A program made the position numbers and the translations under genes. The notes beneath the pieces are model-generated. The model saw only the letters and a list, made by a program, of their open reading frames with translations. It was not told the DNA's origin and searched no databases. A stretch of 7,507 bases of DNA, taken from the NCBI GenBank assembly GCA_964411125.1, contig CAYPJU010000145.1, positions 1 to 7,507 of the forward strand. The letters run 5' to 3'. Numbering within the stretch: position 1 is the stretch's first letter; each line of letters begins with the position of its first letter. Positions 1 to 5,815 of the stretch are shown here, piece by piece. This stretch comes from JBFIHF01 sp964411125. GTDB taxonomy: Bacteria > Myxococcota_A > Bradymonadia > Bradymonadales > Bradymonadaceae.

Positions 1-414
1 GGATCCGACCAGGACACCGGGACGAAGCAGCCGCGCGATTCCGGTTCGGATGAGTTCGACGCCGGCGTGGTCACGGATGCGGGTCGGGACTCGGCGCAGG
101 CCCCCGACGTTTCAGGGACAGCCGACTCAGCTGCCGGAGAGATGGGCGACGACGACCCGTGGATCGAAGTCGATCGCGCTCTCGACCAAGAGATCAAATG
201 CGACGATCTGTGCGCAGCCGACGGTCTGATCTGCCCCAATACATGGGGCGAACACTTCTTCTTCGAGAACATCGGCGGCCTGGCAATGTATTCTCAAGAT
301 GGCGAGGTGGGTTTTGGGTGTGACGAGCTCCCGCCGCAAACTCTGCTGCTGCAGAACGACGAGGAGGAGGTTTTGGTAAAGGTTACGTGTTTCTGCCAGT
401 CTCCGGGAGAATGA
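1..414 (+). CDS. C-terminal part of an exported, cysteine-rich protein of unknown function (5' truncated)
   Basis: The frame is open from the first base of the window, so the true start lies upstream; 137 residues are visible. Residues 1-52 are a low-complexity stretch rich in Asp, Gly, Ala, Ser and Thr. Tethers of this kind follow the lipobox in many myxobacterial surface lipoproteins. Residues 60-137 form a compact domain with six cysteines (C67, C71, C78, C107, C130, C132), spaced CX3CX6CX28CX22CXC. That is enough for three disulfides and points to a location outside the cytoplasm. No enzyme motif is visible. GC falls to 50% over 241-300, against 70% in a sample of rnz (6481-6540), so the gene is compositionally unlike its neighbours. 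The lipoprotein assignment is inferred, because the signal peptide is outside the window. A GTG at 67 could be a start but would cut the tether, and I do not favour it. Confidence 0.7.
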   Translation, partial: GSDQDTGTKQPRDSGSDEFDAGVVTDAGRDSAQAPDVSGTADSAAGEMGDDDPWIEVDRALDQEIKCDDLCAADGLICPNTWGEHFFFENIGGLAMYSQDGEVGFGCDELPPQTLLLQNDEEEVLVKVTCFCQSPGE

Positions 415-420
415 CGTCGG

Positions 421-504
421 GCTAGTGGAGATATCTCTCGACTGTGAGCCGCACACCTCACTCTGTGGGCTTGCTCCGCGTGTCGTGGCTTCGCCATCAC
501 TAGC
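421..504. repeat. Inverted repeat in the convergent spacer, with an inner hairpin
   Basis: GCTAGTG at 421-427 is the exact reverse complement of CACTAGC at 498-504, and further pairing outward is possible with a 2-nt bulge. Inside it lie a 10-bp palindrome, GAGATATCTC (428-437), and a small hairpin, TGGC-TTC-GCCA (486-496). The repeat sits between two convergent genes ending at 414 and 517, where bidirectional terminators are expected. There is no T-run on either strand, so it is not a canonical intrinsic terminator. Its role is open. Confidence 0.4.
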
Positions 505-516
505 ACCCGAACGCCG

Positions 517-3078
517 TCAGTTCTCCAACTTCTCCAGACGACCTTCCAGCTTGCGGTACTCCGCGCGCAGGTCTTCGAGCTGCCGTTCGAGCGACGCAAC
601 CTTCGGCTGCCCGCTCTTGTGCAGCCCCTCCACTAGCCGCCGCACCGATACGCTCTCCTGGTGCGGCAGCCGCCGCTGGAGCGCCTCGATCCGGTCGATC
701 GATTCGACCGCCTTCATCGCCGCGAGGCCGCTGGCTGCGGCGCGCGCGACCGAGATATCGTCGTCGAGCAAGAGGTCTTCGAGGAACTCGCGGACCCGTT
801 CGCGGTCGCGCTTCTCGAGCATCGCGCCGAGCTTGCCGAGCTCACGCGCCGCCACGACTCGGGCGCGAGTCTCGGCCATGCCGCGGGTCGCGACCCCCAT
901 CATCGTCTCCATCGCGGCTTCCTGCCGCGTCTTGCCGAGGGCGACGAGCGCACCGTTCCGCGCGATGTCGTGCCACGTCTCGCGCCGCGCCGCCGCGGCG
1001 ATCTTCTGCACGTCGGCGTCCTCGCGCTGCGCGCCGATGACGGTCCACGCGAAGTAGGTTGCCCACGGCGTGAGGTCGCCGTTCTCGATCCGCTGCATCA
1101 CCGCCTCGGCGATCGCGGGGTCGCGGAACTTCGCGACCTCCTGGAACAGCTTGCCGAGGACCATCGGGTCCTCTTCCTTCTCGACCGCGAGCAGCAGCCC
1201 ATCGAGCGCGACGCGGGTATTGGCTTTCGCCAGCGCGACCGCGAACTGCTGCCGGACGCCCCAGAACTCTTCGGCGTCCCACGCGTCGACGACCGCCTGG
1301 ACGTTCGCCTGCCGGCCGGTCTTCGCCAGCTCGTGCGCGGCGAGGATGCGGCCGACGACGTCGGGCGCGCCGGTGAGCTGCTTGCGCAGCTTCTGGTCGC
1401 CCGGGTTGAAGTCGAGGCCGAAGAGCACCGTGTTCTCCGGGTCGATGCGGACGACGTCCGGCTCTTTCTCCATCGTGAAGCGGTAGGTCCGCTTGGCGCG
1501 GTCGAGCTGGACCTCTTCGGTATGCTCGACGCCGTCGGCGCCCCAGCCGAGCGTCAGCGTCAGGAAGAACTCGGGGCCTTCGTCGTCGCCTTCCTTCTCC
1601 GAGACTTGCTTCTGCTCGATCGTGAACGTTCCCTCCTTCTTCTCGGCGTCCCACGCAAAACTCGCCTCGAGCTTCGGGTAGCCCGCGGTCCGGAACCACT
1701 GGTCGAAGAAGCGTCCGAGCGATTTGCCCGAGTGCGCCTCGAGGATACGCCGGAAGTCGTCGGTCTCGACGACGCTGCCGCTGTAGGTGTCGATGTAGTC
1801 GGCGACCGCGGCCCAGAAGACGTCGGTCCCGATCTCGTGCCGCAGCATGTGCAGCCGGCACGCGCCGCCCGGGTAGAGGTGCCGGTCGAACATGTCCCAC
1901 GACGAGTCGAACTCGCGCGTCACGATCGGGCGCGCGTAGTTGTCGTCCGATTCCTCGAAGTAGGCGCGGCTGTTGCGGTAGAAGTCGTAGTCGCGCTCGT
2001 CGGCGCCGTACCGGTCTTCCAGCCAGCACTGCTCCATGTAGGTCGCCCACGATTCCTTCAGCCAGACGTGGGAGAAATCGCGGCAGACCACCGCATCCCC
2101 GAAGTACGAGTGCGCCATCTCGTGGACGTTGACCTGGTCGACGAGCCAAGTCCATTCGCGGGCGAAGTCCTCGTTCAGCACGAAGATGTCGTCCCAGCTC
2201 ACCAGCGAGATGTTCTCCATCGCGCCGCCGAAGCTCGGCAGCGCAAACTGGTAGTACTTCGGGAACGGGAACGGCGCGCGCAGCTTGTCGGTCATCCAGG
2301 CGAGCATGTCGCGCGTCCGGCCGAAGCTTCGCATCAGGTGTTCTTCGGGGTGATGCTTCGCCCCGTAGTACGCCACCGGGATCCCTTCGAACTCGCCGTC
2401 GCGCGCCTCGGTCAGCTCGCCGAGCGCGAAGCAGACGAGGTAGGACGGGCACGGAAAGTCGAGCTCCCAGTGCGCCGTCTTCGTGTCGTCGTCGTGCTCT
2501 TCGGTCTCGACCAGCGTGCCGTTCGCCAGCACGTGGTACGCGGCGTTCGTCCGCAGGTGAAAGCTCAGCGTCGTCCGCACGTTGAGGTGGTCGATGCACG
2601 GCAGCCAGTGGCGCGCGCGCTCGGTCTCGTGATCGGTCGCCGCCCAGTGCGGGCGGTCGGGGTAATCGCTCGTCGGGTGCGAGAAGAAGAGCCCGGAGAC
2701 CGGCTGCTCGACCCGGTACGTCACGGCGACGCGCCGCTCGTCCCCGGCCTGGAACGCTTCGTCCCAAGTCACCTTCAGCTTCTGCCCGTCGTAGGTGTGC
2801 TCGACCTCGCCGCCATCGGGGTCGGTGACCTTCACGTCGAGGAAGTCGACCGCGTCGAGCGTCAGCGTCCGCGGCCCGTCGACCCGCGCGACCACCGTGG
2901 TCGTCACCGTGCCACGCGCGGTTTCGCTGGCGGGGTCGACCCGAAGATCGATGTCGAGGTGGACGGGCTCGATCCGCAGATCGGGCGCGTAGTGCTTCTT
3001 CGCGGACTTACTGGCGAAGCCGTCGCGGCGGGCGTGCTCCGCACAGCGACAGACGTGGCGGTCGAACAGCATCGGCAT
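517..3078 (-). CDS. M1-family zinc aminopeptidase with helical-repeat tail and C-terminal coiled coil
   Basis: An 853-residue gluzincin metallopeptidase predicted to remove N-terminal residues from peptides. The exopeptidase motif GAMEN is at 285-289. The zinc site HEMAH is at 319-323, followed by exactly 18 residues and E342, giving ligands H319, H323 and E342 with E320 as catalytic base. Y402 (in YPGGA) fits the transition-state tyrosine. Approximate domains are: N-terminal beta domain 29-220, catalytic domain 225-465, third beta domain 466-556, alpha-helical HEAT-like region 565-815, and a coiled coil 826-852 with heptad residues L830, L834, L837, Y841, L844, L848 and L851. There is no signal peptide, so the enzyme is probably cytosolic. 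The N-terminus has a His/Cys cluster (H8, C10, C12, H15). The first of two nearby ATGs was chosen; a weak purine-rich GAGAG precedes it. The 90-bp gap to the methyltransferase and its own promoter-like sequence suggest separate transcription. Substrate range cannot be read from the sequence. Confidence 0.96.
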   Translation of the reverse strand: MPMLFDRHVCRCAEHARRDGFASKSAKKHYAPDLRIEPVHLDIDLRVDPASETARGTVTTTVVARVDGPRTLTLDAVDFLDVKVTDPDGGEVEHTYDGQKLKVTWDEAFQAGDERRVAVTYRVEQPVSGLFFSHPTSDYPDRPHWAATDHETERARHWLPCIDHLNVRTTLSFHLRTNAAYHVLANGTLVETEEHDDDTKTAHWELDFPCPSYLVCFALGELTEARDGEFEGIPVAYYGAKHHPEEHLMRSFGRTRDMLAWMTDKLRAPFPFPKYYQFALPSFGGAMENISLVSWDDIFVLNEDFAREWTWLVDQVNVHEMAHSYFGDAVVCRDFSHVWLKESWATYMEQCWLEDRYGADERDYDFYRNSRAYFEESDDNYARPIVTREFDSSWDMFDRHLYPGGACRLHMLRHEIGTDVFWAAVADYIDTYSGSVVETDDFRRILEAHSGKSLGRFFDQWFRTAGYPKLEASFAWDAEKKEGTFTIEQKQVSEKEGDDEGPEFFLTLTLGWGADGVEHTEEVQLDRAKRTYRFTMEKEPDVVRIDPENTVLFGLDFNPGDQKLRKQLTGAPDVVGRILAAHELAKTGRQANVQAVVDAWDAEEFWGVRQQFAVALAKANTRVALDGLLLAVEKEEDPMVLGKLFQEVAKFRDPAIAEAVMQRIENGDLTPWATYFAWTVIGAQREDADVQKIAAAARRETWHDIARNGALVALGKTRQEAAMETMMGVATRGMAETRARVVAARELGKLGAMLEKRDRERVREFLEDLLLDDDISVARAAASGLAAMKAVESIDRIEALQRRLPHQESVSVRRLVEGLHKSGQPKVASLERQLEDLRAEYRKLEGRLEKLEN

Positions 3079-3099
3079 GGTGATTCTCTCGGTCGGAGG

Positions 3100-3111
3100 C
3101 GCGAATTCGCG
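3100..3111. promoter_or_regulatory. Perfect 12-bp palindrome in the aminopeptidase leader
   Basis: CGCGAATTCGCG is fully self-complementary. It lies 21 bp upstream of the aminopeptidase ATG and just downstream of the candidate promoter, so it would fall near the 5' end of the transcript. Outside it, CGGTC (3090-3094) and GACCG (3113-3117) can pair across an asymmetric internal loop. It could be an operator for a dimeric regulator or an RNA hairpin in the leader. A function is inferred only from its position. Confidence 0.35.
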
Positions 3112-3120
3112 GGACCGGCT

Positions 3121-3149
3121 TTCTTACCGCTGCACGGACGGGTTTTCAA
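3121..3149 (-). promoter_or_regulatory. Candidate sigma70-type promoter for the M1 aminopeptidase
   Basis: On the minus strand, TTGAAA (3149-3144, 5 of 6 matches to TTGACA) is followed after 17 nt by TAAGAA (3126-3121, 3 of 6 matches to TATAAT). Transcription would start near 3114, giving a leader of about 35 nt. The -35 box is good but the -10 box is weak. Confidence 0.35.
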
Positions 3150-3168
3150 CGCGAGTGGTTCGGCTCCC

Positions 3169-3951
3169 TCACTCTACCGTGCCCACCACGACGTACTGGT
3201 CGGGGAGCGGCTCGGAAATCGTGCGAGCCTCGAACCCGCCGGCCCGCAGCTCCTCGATCACGGCATCGGGCGCGAGCTTGTGGTCTGCGGACGGTCCGCG
3301 GGGCGAGTCGACGTCGAAGTCGACCACGTGCAGCTCTCCACCCGGCTTCAATGCGCGGGCGAGCTTCGCTGCGTACGCGGACCGATCCGCGATGTGGTGC
3401 CACGTGTTCACGATGAGGATCCGATCGACGCTGGCGGGGGGCAGCCCTGGATCGGCCGGATCCACGACCTTCGCCTCGACGTTCGACAGCCCGGCCCCCG
3501 CGGCGCGCTCCCGCATGTGCTCCACGAGGCTCGGCTCGACGTCGAGCGCCAGCACTTTACCCGACGGCCCCACCGCCTGCGCCAGACGCGACAGGAAGTA
3601 GCCGGTGCCCGCCCCGATGTCGGCGACCGTCATCCCCGGCTTCATCTGCATCGCCGCCACCACGGCGTCGGGCATCTGCCACGCATCACGCTCGGGGTTG
3701 TCGAACACCTTCGACCACCGCTCGGGGTCGTCGAACCCGTGGTGCATCCCCTGCCCGTCGTGCCGATCGCCGTGGGGATGGTCCCCGCTCTCGTGGTGAT
3801 GATGCCCGCCGGCGCGAGCGCTCTCGGTCCCTTCGTGATCGTCGTGCATCGCCGCCTCGTCTGGCTCGACGACCGCCGGCCGAGCACAGGAAACTCCCAT
3901 CGCCAGGATCGAGGCGAGCACCACCGCCGTCGTCATCTTCCGTTTTCCCAC
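3169..3951 (-). CDS. Exported (probable lipoprotein) class I SAM-dependent methyltransferase with His-rich linker
   Basis: A 260-residue protein. From the GTG start, the N-terminus reads as an export signal: basic GKRK at 2-5, a hydrophobic core at about 6-20, and a cysteine at 22 in the context MGVSC. That is an imperfect lipobox, because Gly replaces the usual Leu at -3. Residues 36-71 are a His/Asp/Gly-rich linker with 11 histidines, suggesting metal binding. A short internal repeat follows at about 73-91 (FDDPERW then FDNPERDAW). The SAM-binding Rossmann fold starts with VADIGAGTGYF (109-119), then the acidic residue D137 in LALDVEP, NTWHHI (182-187) and LKPGGELHVVDF (201-212). The methyl acceptor is unknown. 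Proteins with this fold and leader are recurrent in environmental Gram-negative genomes, but SAM outside the cytoplasm is not well explained. The gene is divergent from the 4226 gene. An ATG at 3936 is an alternative start, but it loses both the basic n-region and the nearby Shine-Dalgarno sequence. Confidence 0.88.
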   Translation of the reverse strand: MGKRKMTTAVVLASILAMGVSCARPAVVEPDEAAMHDDHEGTESARAGGHHHHESGDHPHGDRHDGQGMHHGFDDPERWSKVFDNPERDAWQMPDAVVAAMQMKPGMTVADIGAGTGYFLSRLAQAVGPSGKVLALDVEPSLVEHMRERAAGAGLSNVEAKVVDPADPGLPPASVDRILIVNTWHHIADRSAYAAKLARALKPGGELHVVDFDVDSPRGPSADHKLAPDAVIEELRAGGFEARTISEPLPDQYVVVGTVE

Positions 3952-3954
3952 GAA

Positions 3955-3960
3955 CCCTCC
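3955..3960 (-). promoter_or_regulatory. Shine-Dalgarno sequence that supports the GTG start of the methyltransferase
   Basis: GGAGGG on the minus strand ends 3 nt before the GTG at 3951. The spacing is short, but the next in-frame ATG (3936) would be about 19 nt away, too far to use it. Together with the basic GKRK segment gained, this favours GTG. Confidence 0.55.
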
Positions 3961-3978
3961 GTCGCATGAAGTCCAACC

Positions 3979-4048
3979 CGAACGTCTATCACGAACGTGC
4001 GATCCAGGCCTCCCGACATCCTGCTCCGCCCTCTCTTCGAGGCCTCCC
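3979..4048. repeat. Two pairs of short direct repeats upstream of the methyltransferase
   Basis: CGAACGT occurs at 3979-3985 and 3992-3998, with a 13-bp period. AGGCCTCCC occurs at 4006-4014 and 4040-4048, with a 34-bp period. The second CGAACGT copy overlaps CACG-AA-CGTG (3991-4000), a 4+4 inverted repeat. All lie just upstream of the methyltransferase start and could be regulator sites. Chance occurrence in GC-rich DNA is possible. Confidence 0.3.
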
Positions 4049-4072
4049 CCTCGCACAATTCCGAGCACATCT

Positions 4073-4131
4073 GCCGGCGACAGCCGGCGTCGTCGCGAAG
4101 CGACGCGGTCACCGCACCCGCGAGGGTGCGG
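4073..4131. repeat. Array of three consecutive hairpins in the divergent intergenic region
   Basis: Three perfect stems follow one another with gaps of 2 and 6 nt. The first is GCCGGC-GACA-GCCGGC (4073-4088). The second is CGTCGC-GAA-GCGACG (4091-4105). The third is an 8-bp stem, CCGCACCC-GCGA-GGGTGCGG (4112-4131). No T-run follows on either strand, so intrinsic termination is unlikely. The array sits about 120 bp upstream of the methyltransferase start and about 40 bp upstream of the rightward promoter. It could be a structured 5' leader for the leftward transcript, a REP-like palindromic element, or a protein-binding DNA site. Confidence 0.6.
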
Positions 4132-4170
4132 CGTCACGCACCTCCCCTAATCCCCGACGAAACGCGACGG

Positions 4171-4199
4171 TCGACATCGCACCCCACCTCACCGATAAT
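4171..4199 (+). promoter_or_regulatory. Sigma70-type promoter for the rightward three-gene cluster
   Basis: TCGACA (4171-4176, 5 of 6 matches to TTGACA) and GATAAT (4194-4199, 5 of 6 matches to TATAAT) are separated by exactly 17 nt. Transcription would start near 4206, about 20 nt before the GTG at 4226, leaving room for the GAGG at 4218-4221. The spacing and AT content stand out in a GC-rich spacer. Confidence 0.55.
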
Positions 4200-4225
4200 C
4201 CCCGCGAATCGAGCCCCGAGGCATC

Positions 4226-5812
4226 GTGAGCGACTTCGTCCCGACAATGGAACTCGACCTNNNNNNNNNNNNNNNNNNNNNNNNNNNNNNNNNNNNNNNN
4301 NNNNNNNNNNNNNNNNNNNNNNNNNNNNNNNNNNNNNNNNNNNNNNNNNNNNNNNNNNNNTTCGCGGCCCACAACCCCGGGCACCGCAACAAGTGGCGGC
4401 CGCACGAGCTGTTGCACGGCGCGGTCGGGTTCTTCTGGCATCCGCGGATGACTCGCTTCGAGGCGTACGTCGCGACGCGGCTCAACGAGCTGCTGCCGGT
4501 CGCCCACTGGTACGGGTTCGACGAGGCGTACCGCGCCCGCTGCCGCAAGCACCAGAGCGGTGCGCTCTACCGCGAGTGGTGCGCCGACTGCGAACGCTCC
4601 GCCCGGCCCTACTGGGAAGGGGACCTCGCTGCGATGCGCGAGGACGCCGCCGGGCACATCGCGCGCGGTGCCGAGCACCTCGTCGAGGAACTGACGCTGT
4701 GCCGCGAAGAGATCGAGACCGGCGAGCTGCGCCCCAACCGGCGCGGGACACTCGACGCCTCGAGCGACGCGATCGGGTACGTGCGCGCGCACTGGCCGCG
4801 GCTCGACGCCGCGAGTTTTCGGCAGTGGCGCGAGTTCTTCCTGCGCCCCGGCGTCGACTACTACGACGACCTTCGCGGCTACGCAGACCGCGTCGAATCG
4901 GTCGCCGACCGATTGCTCGGGGGCGTGATCGCCGTCGAACCCGCGAGGTTCCGGGCGCGGCGGCAGCGCCGTGCGATGCAGGACTTCGGGTACCGCGTGC
5001 TCCTCGCGATGGAGTGGCTCGAGCTCGACACGGCCGCGGGCCAACGCGCCCAGGACGCCCTCCTCGACGCGCTCGAGGACTGCGCCGCCCACTGCGACGC
5101 CCTCATGACCGCCGACGACGAAGACGCCCCGGCCGAGGCCGCGGTCGAAGCGCTCTTCGCCGTAGTCGACGAGCACGACGAGGCGTTTCCGCCCGAGGTA
5201 CACGACGCCCTCCGAGCCGCCGGACTGCACTGGACCCCGGCGGGCCGCGAACCCGAGTGGGAGATCGGCAACCTCGCCGAGGGGATCTCGGACGCGATGC
5301 CGCTGACCGCCGACGTGCTCGATGCGGAGATCCTCGACGAGTTCCGCGATTCCGACGAAGTCCGCAGCCACGGACGCCTCGCCACCCGCTTCGCCGAGTT
5401 CATGGCCAGGCGTGGGAGCGAAGCGACCGACCTCGCCCGGCTCGAAGGGTGGGCCGACGCCGATCCGCGCGTCGACGAGTTCGCCGAGCGCTTCGCGATG
5501 ATGCCCGACGACTTCGACGACATCGCTCCGGCGGAGCTCCGGACGAACGCGACGCTGCGCTTCGGGACGTTCACCGCCGAGACGATCCGACAGGTGCTCG
5601 GCGAAACGGTCGACGGCGAAGTGACGCTCGGCGGCGCGTACTGGCGAGGGCAGTTCCACGTCGTCTTCGTCGACGACGTCCTGCGCGAGGTCCTCGCCGA
5701 GGTCGAGAGCGGGCGCATCGCACAGCGCACCGACGCTCTCGCCGAGCTCATCGAATCGGGGCTCGTCGTCTACCTCCCCATCGGCCAGCGAATCTTCGAG
5801 GCTGGAGCCTGA
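4226..5812 (+). CDS. Unrecognised protein with HExxH and CX2H-X9-CX2C putative metal sites, interrupted by an assembly gap
   Basis: I do not recognise this family. It is 528 residues if the gap is truly 100 bases. Only 11 complete residues precede the gap, so numbering and even linkage to the 4226 start are provisional; from 4361 the frame is continuous. HELLH (60-64) is followed 15 residues later by E79 in EAY, compatible with a gluzincin-type HExxH...E zinc site. Then C106, H109, C119 and C122 form CX2H-X9-CX2C, like a small zinc knuckle. The first half is rich in Trp and aromatic residues (GFFWHP, HWYGFDE, RPYWE). The middle is strongly acidic and Ala-rich, probably helical. The last 90 residues alternate predicted strand and helix. 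No signal peptide is visible before the gap and no membrane segment after it. The start is a GTG preceded by GAGG; an ATG at 4247 is an alternative. The stop is 3 nt before rnz, indicating translational coupling. Peptidase activity is a hypothesis resting on the motif alone. Confidence 0.75.
   Translation: MSDFVPTMELDXXXXXXXXXXXXXXXXXXXXXXXXXXXXXXXXXXFAAHNPGHRNKWRPHELLHGAVGFFWHPRMTRFEAYVATRLNELLPVAHWYGFDEAYRARCRKHQSGALYREWCADCERSARPYWEGDLAAMREDAAGHIARGAEHLVEELTLCREEIETGELRPNRRGTLDASSDAIGYVRAHWPRLDAASFRQWREFFLRPGVDYYDDLRGYADRVESVADRLLGGVIAVEPARFRARRQRRAMQDFGYRVLLAMEWLELDTAAGQRAQDALLDALEDCAAHCDALMTADDEDAPAEAAVEALFAVVDEHDEAFPPEVHDALRAAGLHWTPAGREPEWEIGNLAEGISDAMPLTADVLDAEILDEFRDSDEVRSHGRLATRFAEFMARRGSEATDLARLEGWADADPRVDEFAERFAMMPDDFDDIAPAELRTNATLRFGTFTAETIRQVLGETVDGEVTLGGAYWRGQFHVVFVDDVLREVLAEVESGRIAQRTDALAELIESGLVVYLPIGQRIFEAGA
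4261..4360. other. Assembly gap (100 N)
   Basis: An unbroken run of exactly 100 N, a size commonly used as a placeholder when the true distance is unknown. It hides part of the 5' end of the gene annotated at 4226-5812. The reading frame is kept across it only because 35 + 100 is a multiple of three, which may be accidental. Confidence 0.99.
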
Positions 5813-5815
5813 ACG

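Noticed and set aside
1..6. BamHI site GGATCC at the very start of the window as a cloning junction
   Set aside because: A single six-base match at the edge is compatible with chance. The site also occurs at 3418-3423 inside a gene and no vector sequence is seen.
3153..3174. GAGTG/CACTC hairpin near the methyltransferase stop codon as an intrinsic terminator
   Set aside because: The stem is only 5 bp with a 12-nt loop, it overlaps the stop codon, and no T-run follows.
661..3969. A 1102-codon stop-free frame on the plus strand opposite the aminopeptidase and methyltransferase
   Set aside because: The opposite strand encodes two proteins with complete catalytic motifs. The plus frame gives an Arg/Val/Leu-rich product with no motif and ignores gene boundaries, as expected for a GC-bias shadow.
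3952..4137. N-terminal extension of the methyltransferase to an ATG at 4137
   Set aside because: The extension is Arg/Gly-rich, overlaps the hairpin array, and would bury the export signal inside the protein. The GTG at 3951 has a Shine-Dalgarno sequence and a proper leader.
3952..4225. SAM- or SAH-type riboswitch upstream of the methyltransferase
   Set aside because: The three hairpins are simple consecutive stems. I could not match them to the conserved cores of known SAM or SAH riboswitches by eye.
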